Below, one piece after another: positions 25,987 to 37,900 of a DNA stretch of 64,000 nucleotides (the stretch's first letter is position 1; every line of letters begins with the position of its first letter). A program made the translations under genes and the position numbers. Origin of the DNA: Candidatus Methylobacter oryzae (GTDB lineage: Bacteria; Pseudomonadota; Gammaproteobacteria; Methylococcales; Methylomonadaceae); NCBI RefSeq assembly GCF_003994235.2, contig NZ_RYFG02000120.1, forward strand, positions 124,001 through 188,000, written 5' to 3'. Under the pieces are notes generated by a model that saw only the letters and a program-made list of their open reading frames with translations, did not search any database and was not told where the DNA came from.

Positions 25987-28900
25987 ATGAGTAACGCCCG
26001 CGTAAAGAATAATGCAATTGCCGTAGTCGGTATGGCCTGCCGGTTTCCGGAAGCGAATCATTATGCGGATTTTTGGAGCAATCTTAAAAACGGTAAAAAT
26101 AGTATCCGCGAAATCCCCGCATCCCGTTGGCCGCAGGATGTCTATTCTTCCGAGTTTCAGAGCCCAAATAAAAGCACCGGTAAATGGTGCGGGCTGTTAG
26201 ACGATATCGATCGCTTCGATGCGGCGTTTTTCGGGATTTCGACGCGTGAAAGCAAAAGCATGGACCCGCAACAGCGGCTGTTATTGCAGGAAACGCAGCA
26301 TTGCATTGAAGATTCCGGAATCCCGTTGGCGGCGCTGCAACAATGCAAAACCGGCGTTTATATCGGGGTCATGGCGCTGGACTACCTGATTGAATCGACA
26401 GCAAAAAATGTCGTTACGGACAGTTACTCCTGCCTCGGCAACTATGAATGCATTCTTGCCAATCGCCTGTCTTATTGCTTCGGCCTTCAAGGCCCCAGCT
26501 TTGCTATCGATGCGGCCTGCGCTTCGTCTTTGGTCGCCATGCATCAAGCCAAGCTTTCCTTGCTGTCGGGCGAGACCGATTACGCTATCGCAGGAGGGGT
26601 GAGCCTAAACCTGCACCCGTGGAAATATATTTCTTTTTCAAAATCAAGGATGTTGAGTCCGGACGGGCAATGCAAAACTTTCGACCGGGATGCGAACGGC
26701 TATGTGCCGGGCGAAGGCGTCGGCGTGGTGTTGCTGCAAAGGCTCGAAGACGCGGTGCAACAGAAAAACCATATTTATGGCGTCATATTAGGATCGGCAG
26801 TTCATCATGGTGGCAGCAGCCCATCCATTACCTCGCCGAGCGTTCAATCCCAGCAAGACCTGATTGCCGAGGTTTTGCAAGACAGCGGCGTTAATCCGGA
26901 AACCGTTTCTTACGTTGAAGCCCACGGAACCGGAACTTCGTTAGGCGACCCGATTGAAGTGGCGGCATTGTCCAGGGTGTTTGAACAATACACCGACAAA
27001 AAGCACTTTTGTCTATTGGGTTCGGTCAAAAGCAATATCGGGCATTTGGAAGCGGCGGCGGGCGTGGCCGGCGTGATCAAGGTGCTGTTGATGATGAAGC
27101 ATCGGCAAATTCCGCCGACGCTGAATGTGGTCCGTACCAATCCGCTGCTTTTTCTTGAAGATTCGCCTTTCAGGTTGCCGATGAAAGGCGAGCCGTGGCA
27201 GGCTGAAACCGATGGGGAATGTTTACGGGCCGGGATCAGTTCTTTCGGCTTTGGCGGGACCATCGCCCATCTTATCCTTGAGTCTGCCGCCGCTGTCGAG
27301 CCCCGGCGCTCTCCGGCCGGCGCTTATCCTTTCATGCTATCGGCAAAGACAGAGAGTTCGCTACAGCGGCTCCGGGACAAGTGGCTGGCCTTTAGCGAAC
27401 GAGAGGATTTCGGCAAAGTTTCCGTACTGGATTATTGCGCTACCTTGGCGACAGGTAGGGAGCATTATCCTTACCGATGGGGCTGCCGGATCAAGAGCCA
27501 TCAGGATTTAAAGACGCAGCTTCGGAACCCCGAAAGCACCGCCGCCCCGGATACCAATACCGCTTGGTTGCTGAGCATAGGCGATTCCTTGTGGAGCGGA
27601 TTCAACGAGGTCAAACCCTTTTTCCGGCAAGCCTCCCTGATGCGGGAAAAGTGGAACGCATTAAAACAGGATATGACGCTTTCGCCGTGGTTCCAGCCGC
27701 AAGATCGACTGCTGCTGCAATCGGGTTGGAGCGAAGCAACGAGACCGGCGCAGACGTTTTTAGTCAATTATCTTTATCTTTCCAGCCTGATGGAGCTGGG
27801 ATTTGCTCCGGCCTTAATAGCCGCCGGCGGCTCCGGAATCTGGCAAGGTCTCGTATTGAGCGGCATGCTGTCGCCGATCGAGGCGTTTGCTGTGTTACAG
27901 CGCAAAATGCCGCTGGACAAGGTTAAGCTCTCGCTGCCCAGCATTCCTTTTTACGATGCGCTTGGCGGGCAAGTCATTACTCCCGTTCGTTTTCAGCCGA
28001 CTTATTTCATCGAGCTGGTGCAAAATCTGGATATTGCCGCCCAGGACTGGACTCGTTATCTGGAAGACGCAGTCGCTTTGGAAAAAAGCCAGTACACGTT
28101 TAAAAGCTATTTGAACGAATGGGCTCCGGAATTGGAAGCCAAGGGATTGACGATTGAAAAGCTGTTTTACCACCAAGGGCTTTCCGATACTGAAAAAAAG
28201 CTGAGCCTCATCGTCATCCAAACAGCGCTGTTAAAACTGTGCCGCAAATGGAATTTCTCGCCGAAAGGCAAAATAAACGATGCCCATCTGCGCGAGCTGG
28301 CCTGTCTAATTGTCAGCATAAATATCGATAAGAAACTTATTGCCGATTTGGTTTTCGGCGATGCCTCAGGTCTAGGCGATGTCATCGAAGACTTGAACCG
28401 ACGCGCTTCAGCCGACTTTTCCCGGCAGGATTTTCCTATTTTATATCGGCAAAACAGCTTGCCCGAACCGTTGACGGATTTTTCCCGGTGGTTCGGCCAG
28501 GTCCGGCAACAGGCGTTTTCCTTGCCTCCTTTGGAAACCAGTGCTTGCCTGCAATTTGGAATCAATAACGGGGCGGCTTCGTCTTGTGCTACTGTGCAAC
28601 TCTGCACGCCTGTCTCGCTACTCGATGCCGCTTTGGCGCTGTGGCAAGCAGGCGTAAATATCAATTGGACAGATTATTTCCTGCAAAAACCGTTTTATAA
28701 AGCGCCTTTGCCTGTTTATGAATTCGGCGGCGACACTTATTGGATAAGCAAGCAAAACGATCCGGTCGGAACCCCGATGAATGTTAATCATAATGAACTC
28801 AGTATGAGCGCAAGAAAGAGCATAGAGACGAACCGCCGGTTAATCCGGGACCCCGAAAACCTCAATAAATTTACTCGCCGGTTATCGCCTGTCGAAGACG

Positions 28901-31900
28901 CCGTGATTCGCGATACTGTTGTCGAAGGACGCTGTATTACGCCCAGCCCGCTGAGATTGGCGTTGGCGCTGCAAGCCGGAAAACAAAGGCTGACTGCCGA
29001 TGTTAACCACTTAAGCGACGTTTATTTCCCCAAACCGGGCATTATCGATAAACAGGTAAGCCTGGTTGTAGATATTAACGACAGCGGCAACTTCCAACTG
29101 ATCAAGAGCGTCGGCAACGATACCGAAGAAGCGGACGAAATATTGGCAAAGGGACGGGTCGAACAGGTTGGCGGTATTGAATGTCCGGGTTTTGATGCGG
29201 CTGCGCTTACGCTGGAAAGCACTGTTGCCGAAGAGGCAATTTACGCGCTTTTTGAGCAATGGGGATACCGGTACGGCCCCGGTATGAAGCTGATTACAAA
29301 GATCGAGCAAAGCCAAAACGCCTTCCTGGTTCATATTCGGGCCAAGCCCACCGACGAAGCCGAGGATACCGGCTTGGACCCTTTTGTGCTGGATTGCATG
29401 TTTCAAGGCGTTTTTTACGTAGCGCATGCCTTAGGCGATTTATTGCAAAACCGCTTTTTGTACGTCCCCATCAGCATTAAACACCTGACACTGCTCGCCG
29501 GTTTGGATCGGGATTGCTATGCGGTCATAGAAAAAGCGGATTTTCATATTACCGAACAGGGCGATATTCGCCTGAGCTTCAACGCCTACGATCTTCGCGG
29601 AAAAGCTATTTTGACGGTCGACAGCATCTATTTTCGCCGGGTTCAGCGTAATTTCCTGTCTTCTTCCGCTGCAAAAATCCCGGAGCCTGCCCGCTACGAT
29701 ACGGCGCTACTGTCCGCCAAAACGACACAGTATTTAAAGCAAACCTTTGCCGACGTGCTTGGCCAGTCCGGCAGCGATATTGACGACGACGCAAGATTCC
29801 AAGGCATCGGGGTCGATTCGCTAATCAACCAGGAGATTGTCGATAGACTGGCGCGTATTTTTCCCGAGCTGCCGAGCACCATCCTGTTTGAATACACCAC
29901 TATCAGGCAGTTGGCCGCGTATTTCATTAAAACTTATGAAACAACGCTGTGTGAGGTTTTAGCTTTACCTATGTTGGAAACTGCCGAAACGACGGCAGCG
30001 GAAGTCAAGCCGTCCCCGGTTCTTCAGTCCGTACCGGCCGCCGCATCCGGCGATTCCGCAGCCGCAAACGACGAGCCTATAGCCATCATCGGATGCAGCG
30101 GCCGCTTTCCGCAATCCCCGGACATTGAAGCGCTCTGGGAAAACTTAAAACAAGGCAAGAACTGCATTAGCCAAGTGCCGGAAGAGCGGTGGAATTACCG
30201 GGACTACTACGATGCGGCCGGAAAACAAAAAGGCAAAAGCTACACCAAATGGGGCGGTTTCTTAGAGGGGTTCGACCAATTCGATCCGCTGTTTTTCAAT
30301 ATCACGCCGAAACAGGCGCAATTCATGGACCCGCAACAGCGGATTTTCCTGCAAGCCGCCTGGAGCAGTATCGAAGATGCCGGTTATACCCGGCTCAGCC
30401 TACCCAAAAATACCGGGGTTTTCGTCGGCGCAACCACCAATACTTACGGATTGTGGGCTGCGCAACAAGGCAGCTCGCAATACCCGGATACCGATAGTTA
30501 CGACATCGCCAACCGCGTTTCGTACTTTTGCGATTTCCAGGGGCCGAGCATGACTGTCGATACGGCCTGTTCGTCGTCGCTGAGCAGCGTTCATCTGGCC
30601 GTGCAAAGCCTGCAACGAAAAGAATGCGAAATGGCTATTGCGGGAGGCGTCAGCCTTACACTGCACCCCAGCCGCGTGGTCCAGTTCTGCCAAAAAAACA
30701 TGCTGTCCGGCGAAAACTATTGTCATCCGTTCGGCGAAGGGAAGGGCGGGTTTGTCGATGCGGAAGGCGTTGCTGCGGTTGTATTGAAGCCTTTGTCGCA
30801 GGCTATTAAAGACCGCGACTGTATTCACGCCGTAATTCGCGGCACGGCGATCAATAGCGGCGGCAGAACCGGAGGCTACACGGTGCCGAGTCCCCGTGCG
30901 CAAGCCCAACTGGTCTTGAAAGCGATTAACAATGCAGGAGTTTCGCCGCGCACGATCAGTTATGTCGAAACTCACGGTACAGGCACGACGCTGGGCGACC
31001 CTATCGAAATCGAAGGGCTTACCCAGGCTTTTCAGCAATACACCGACGCCACCGGGTTTTGCGCGATAGGTTCGGTAAAATCCAATATAGGCCACTTGAT
31101 TGCCGCTGCCGGTATTTCCGGTTTGATTAAAGTGCTGTTGCAGATGAAATACCGGACTTTAGTGCCATCTCTGCATTCGACGCCGTCAAATCCGCGGATT
31201 CCGTTTGCCAAAACGCCTTTTTACGTGCAACGGCAACTGGCCGAGTGGAACGCGGAATATCCGCGCCGGGCGGGTGTCAGCTCATTCGGCGTCGGCGGTT
31301 CCAACGCCCATGTGATTTTGGAGGAATACCTTACTCCGGTTGAAACCGGTTTACCTGACTGCCCCTGTTTGATCGTGCTTTCCGCCAAGAACAAGGACCG
31401 GCTGCTTGCGTCTGTGCAAAAGCTGCTTGATTTCTTGCGCCCACGCCTGGAACAACTGAATCTTCATAATATCGCCTATACCCTGCAAGTTGGCCGGGAA
31501 GCGATGGAACAACGGCTGGCCTTTGTGGTAAGCGACTTGTCGGAGCTGGTGCAAGCGCTGGAACAGATTTCCGCAGGCAATGAACTCCAGGTTGCCGACT
31601 ATTTTCAGGGCAACATCGAAACCAACAAAAAGAACCGTTTACTGCCGCTGGAAGGAGAGGCGGGCTCGGCTTATATCAATGCCTTGGTTCAGCAAAAGCA
31701 GTTATCGCAACTGGCCCAACAGTGGGCGCAGGGCGCGGATGTCGATTGGCGTGGTTTGTATTCCGGGTTGGGTAATGCCGGCGCCGGACCGAGAAGAATT
31801 TCCTTGCCGGGTTACCCTTATGCCAAACAACGCTACTGGTTGCCGGAAGAACAGCGGCAGTCCGCAATTGCGGCTTTGCATCCCTTACTGGACCGGGTAG

Positions 31901-34900
31901 ATTCGGCATCGAGTTTTACGCTTGAGTCGGGCGTGGCTTTTCAAAAGACGCTGTCCCGGTCGCACTGGCTGCTCAAGGACCACCGCGTCAATGAACAGCC
32001 TGTATTGCCGGGCGTAGCTTACCTGGAACTGGCTTGGGCCGCTGCCGCGCAAATCGGCCAGGCTCCGGGCAAAATTGCCGACATGGTTTGGCGGGAAGCC
32101 TTGGCGCTGCCTTCATCGCAGACGCAGGCCGAAATTCGCGTGCTGTTGACGAAGCAAGGCGACAGCACGGCTTTCGAGGTGCAAAGCGTTGTTCCCGGCA
32201 TGCCGCCCCAACAGCATGCTTACGGCAAGTTCGAGCCGTCGGCAATAGCTTCCGCTGAGCCGTTTTCATGGCAACAGATTCAGGCGCGCTGCCCGGAAAC
32301 GATTGATAGACAAGCCCTGTATGACGGCTTTAGCAAATCGGGCATACGGTACGGTCAGGCCTTCCAGTGCATTACCCGGCTGCACAAAAACGACTGCGAA
32401 GCCTTGGCCTTTTTAACTTTGCCGGACTGCTTAAGCGGCGATTTTTCCGCTTACCGGCAACACCCGGCGCTGATGGATGCGGCCTTGCAAACAGCGCTTG
32501 CATGGAGGGATAGGGATTCGGCGCCGCAACTTCCGTTCATGGTTGAGGAAGTCGCAGCTTATCACGCGTTAACAACGCACATGATCGCCTATACGCAGAA
32601 GATCGATGCGCAACGTGCAAACGTTTACTTGCTGGATGAAGCCGGCAAGGTTTGCGTGCAGTTCAAAAATGCGGTGTTCCAACAGGCCAAGGATTCTTGG
32701 GCCGAGTTTTGTTACATGCCGCAATGGCTGCTCGATGCTCCAGGTCCTGTGCCTGCAAGCTCCGCCGTTTCTCCGCAGACCATCCTGGTTTTCCTGCCGC
32801 CGCCGGACGATGCGGAAGCCGCCATGCAGCTTGTTGACGCGTTGCAACGACACTATGCCCAAGACCGAGTTATCCCGGTTCGCGAGGATGATTTCGACGT
32901 AAACGCTTTCCCGGAGATAGGCCGGATTTACTTCTTGGCAGGCTTGATCAGCCGCACTCCCGACCCGCAACAGCCGCAACAACTGGAAGCGATACAAGCG
33001 TTTGGCGTGCATGCCTTGCACAGACTGGTAAAAGCTTTGTCGCGCAGCGTTCATGCCGAAAGACATTTACGGCTTACGGTGCTGACTTCCCAGATCCACG
33101 ATATTGACGCCGGCGTCGAGATTTTTCCCTGGGTTGCGGGCTTGGCGGGCTTGACTAAAACGCTGATCAGGGAATATCCGCATTGGCATATTAATCGCTT
33201 GTCGCTGAATCCGGCCGAAGTCGTCCGGGGCGAAGTCTCTTTGACAACCATCCTTACCGAACCGCACCATGCGGGGGCTGAGGAAGTCGCCTTGCATCGA
33301 GGACAGCGCTATAGCCGGCAAATGGTTCCGGCGCGGCTCGCTGCCGTTGCCAAGACGCCTTTTCGTCAGCGCGGCGTATACCTGATTGCTGGCGGTCTTG
33401 GCGGCGTAGGCCGGCAACTCGCCGAGTACCTTGCCGAAAACGTGCAGGCACGGTTGATCCTGCTCGGCAGGAAACCTTTGGATGCGGCGCGTATCGCGCA
33501 AATTGCCGATATTGAAAAAAAGGGCGGCGAAGTGCTTTATTTGCCTACCGACCTGACTTCCCCGATGCAAACGCAAGCTGCTATTGCCGAAGGCAAAGCG
33601 CGTTTCGGCGAGATTCACGGCGTGTTCAATTCCGCCGTGATTTTGCAGGACAAAGCGCTGGAAAACATGGACGAAGCGGCTTTCCGTAGCGTGTACGACA
33701 CCAAGGCGAAAGCCAGCGTCAACCTTTGCGATGCGCTCGAAGGACAGGACCTCGATTTCATCCTGTTTTTCTCGTCGATCCTGTCGATTATCGGCAATCC
33801 CGGACAAGGCAATTATGTCGCCGGAGGCACATTCCAGGACGCTTTTTCCCGTTACCTGAACCAGCGCCGGCCCTACCCGGTCCAGGTCGTCAATTGGGGC
33901 TACTGGGGCACCGTCGGCATTGTCGCGACCGAGGATTATCAGCGCCGCATGGGCAACCAAGGCATGAGTTCGATCCGGCCCGACGAGGGCATGGAAGCGA
34001 TCAAACGCATTCTGGCCCGGCGCGCGGAACAAGTCGTGGCGGTCAAAGCGAGTCCGCAATTGCAACAAAGAATGTTTGTGAGTCAGGAAAAACAACATCA
34101 GGGAAAAACGCAGGAACTTCCGGCTTCGCTAAATAAACTGAGCGTTGCGTTGAACCCGTCCACATTGGTTCAAACCGATCTTTTCCGTTTCCAGGCGGGC
34201 TATTTGGCGTTGAAACAGTTCGCCCATCAATTACTTTTTGCCTGTTTCCGGGACATGGGCTTTCTGGACGCCGAGCCACCCGCGGCGATACCGCCGCGCT
34301 TTAGCCGGTTTTACGATGCGGCCCGGCGGATGTTGGCAAGTTCCGGTCTGAGCGCTACCGCGCCGGTCGATGCAAACCGCCGGCAAACAGCGCTTGCCGA
34401 ACAATATCCTGAAATTCGCGCGCATCTGGAGCTATTGGTCAATTGCGTCGAACATTACCCGCAGTTATTCCGGGAAGAAATCCAGCCCACGCAAGTCATG
34501 TTTCCGAATTCCTCGATGGCGAAAGTGGAGGGTATTTATAAGAACAATCCGGTCGCTGATTACTTCAATGCGCTGGCTGCGAATAGCGTCTTGGCTTTTA
34601 TTGAAGAGCGCGTGAAGACCCTGGCGGACGGTGAAAAAATACGCATCCTGGAGATCGGCGCAGGCACCGGCGGCACTTCTTCCTGTGTTTTAGAAGCAAT
34701 TGCGGCTTACCGCAATAAACTGGAATACGTTTATACCGATGTTTCCAGCTTCTTCCTGACGCACGGCAGAAAACAATTTGCCGAACGTTATCCGTTCGTG
34801 ACTTTCCAATTGCTGGATATAACCAAAGAACCGGCCGCCCAGAAGTTTCAGCCAAACAGCTTCGAGCTGATTGTCGCGACCAACGTGCTTCATGCGACGC

Positions 34901-37900
34901 CCGATATTAAAACCACCTTGGGCAATGTCGGCTCGCTGCTGAAAACGCACGGCTGGCTGGTTCTGAACGAAATGACCGGGACCCAGGATTTGCTGACCTT
35001 GACTTTCGGCTTGCTCGACGGCTGGTGGCTGTACGAAGACCGGCAATACCGGATTCAGGACAGTCCGCTGTTGACGCCGGAAAACTGGACGCAGTTGTTT
35101 CGGGAAGCCGGCTTCCAGCAGGCCGAAATACTGGGGCCCTCGGCGATAGTCGGCCTGGATTTGGCGCAGCATGTGCTGGTGGCCGAAAAATCCGCCCGGA
35201 CGCAGCAGGCTGTAGCTGATCAAGCTGCCGGCGAAAATATCGAACCTGTCCCCGCTGTCGGCGTGAAGCCGGCCAGAGAGGCAAATTGCAAGTTTCAAAA
35301 CGAGACCAAGCACATGGCGCATAAGCACGACGAAGACTTTGAACAACGACTGCTGGACATCGTATTAAAATGCGTAGAAACCGCCTCGGGCATTGCGGCT
35401 CAAGAGATTGACGAGGACCGGCCTTTTTCCGAATACGGCATCGACTCGATTACCGGCATCGAGCTGATCAACGAGCTTAATCAAACCTTGTCCGTGTTCT
35501 TGAGCAAAACGGCGCTGTTCGATTACACCACGGTTGCCGCGCTGACGGCGTATATCGGCGAAGAATACGGTGACGACATCGCAGCGGTCGCGGAGAAAGC
35601 GGCGGCAACTGCCGTGGCGCATAATATAGGGTCCGAAGTGAATGAAGCGACATCGTTCCCACGCTCCGGCGTGGGAATACCGGAATACCGCTCTAGCGGT
35701 GAGGGACGCAGGAGCGTCCTTCACTGCGTTCCCACGCCGGAGCGTGGGAACGATATAACTGCCAACGAAGACCTTCAGCAAAGGCTACTGGACATCGTAT
35801 TAAAATGCGTAGAGAGCGCTTCGGGCATTGCGGCTCAGGAGATTGACGAGGACCGGCCTTTTTCCGAATACGGCATCGACTCGATTACCGGCATTGAGCT
35901 GATCAACGAGCTTAACCAAACCCTGTCCGTGTTCCTGAGTAAAACCGCGCTGTTCGATTACACCACGGTGGCCGCGCTGGCCGCGTATATCGGCGAACAA
36001 TACGGCGACGACATCGCTGTGCCCGCAACGGTGCCGGTCGAAACGCCCACCGTTCAAACGAATAATCCTATTGCCGAACAAGCGCAGCCTGGCGCGATAG
36101 GTCCGCATTGCCAGCATTACGGCTTTCAACAGCAGGGCGACTGGTTGCGGGGCGAAGAGGTAGTTCAACATTACCGGATTACCGTCGAAGATAACAACTG
36201 TATCCGCGACCATGTGATTTACGGCCAGTACATCATGCCGTCCGATGCCTATCTTGAAATGCTCTATATCGGAACGCGGAAATTGCTGGGTTTTACCGGC
36301 GGATTGCAAGTGGAAAATTTCAATCTGCAATTTCCGATGATCACCTTCCCCGGCATTGCGCTCGATTGCCGGTTGAAATTAACGCCCAACGCCAAAGGCG
36401 ACCGTTTTGCGATTCAGAGTAAAAAGGACGGTCAACCGGACGCTTATAAGGTCAGCGTCGACGGCAGGTTTAAGCAGATTACCGAGGCGGCCACGGTTAA
36501 TCGGGATTTCAGGCAGGTTTGGGAGCGCTTTGAAATAAAAGTGCATCCCGCGGAAATCTATACGCCGGACGCCATTTTGAAAGTCGGCCCTTCGTACCAA
36601 ACCATCGGGGAAATCCGCATCCAACAGCAAACCGCGGTAAGCCAATTGAGACGAAGCCATGAAGGCGCGTTGCTGAAAGACCGGTTTGTGCTGGAGCCTT
36701 CCATTGTCGACGGTCTTTTCGCTACCGGGCTTTATTTTGCCAGCTTCCTGTCCGGCGACCGGAAAAACTTTTTCATCCCGGTATTGTTCGACAAGATAAA
36801 AGTCTTCCGTGAATTGCACGATGAAAGCTATTACGGCGTGGTTAAAGCCGTTTCGGTCAAGGCCGAACATATCACGCTGGACTTGACGCTGGTCGACCGG
36901 CAAGGCAACGAAGCTTTATCGTTCCAGGGTTTTCATTTGCAGAAAATTCTCGCCGAAGACTTGAAAAAGAACGCGCAAACGCCGGCGGATAAGGCCGCTG
37001 AAGCAAAACAGTCCAATGCCGGCGAAGTGAGCGAGCAGGGCATGAGCATAGCCATTATCGGCATGGCCGGCCGCTTCCCGATGGCGGACGGAGTCGATCA
37101 ATATTGGCAAAACCTGGAGCAGGGAAAAAACTGCGTGATAGAAGTCCCGCAGCAGCGTTGGAGCATCGACGAGCATTACGATCCCGATCCCGCTAAAAGA
37201 GACAAGACTTACTCCAAATGGGGCGGCTTCCTGAAAGACGTCGACCGCTTCGACTCGCTGTTTTTCCAGATTTCAGGTAAGGAAGGTGAGCTTAGCGACC
37301 CGCAGCAGCGTATTTTCCTCGAAGATTGCTGGCATACATTGGAAGATGCCGGCTATTCGGACGTAGCGCTTTCAGGCCTTAAACTGGGCGTTTTTGCCGG
37401 TGCGACCAAAGGCGACTACCAAACTAAAATGCATCATGAACAAGGCGCGGCGATTGAAGGCTTTTCGTTTGCCGGCAACGAACCGTCGGTGATGGCGGCG
37501 CGAATTTCGTATTTCCTGAACCTGAAAGGCCCCAGCATTGCAATCAACACCGCCTGTTCCTCGTCGCTGGTCGCGATTAATCTTGCTTGCCAGAGTCTGA
37601 ACGCCGGCGAAAGCGACATGGCCCTGGCTGGCGGCATCCATATCTGCACGACGCCGTTGTTTTACAAACTGACCAGCAAGTCGGGCATGCTGTCCGCTAC
37701 CGGCCAATGCCGGGCTTTCGATAACGACGCCAACGGTTTCGTTCCCGGAGAAGCATCCGCGGCGATACTGCTGAAGCCTTTGGCTAAAGCGCTTGCCGAC
37801 GGCGATCACATTTACGGCGTGATTCGCGGCATCGGCGTTAACCAGGACGGCAAAACCAACGGCATGACCGCGCCCAGCTCGATTTCGCAAGCCGAACTTG

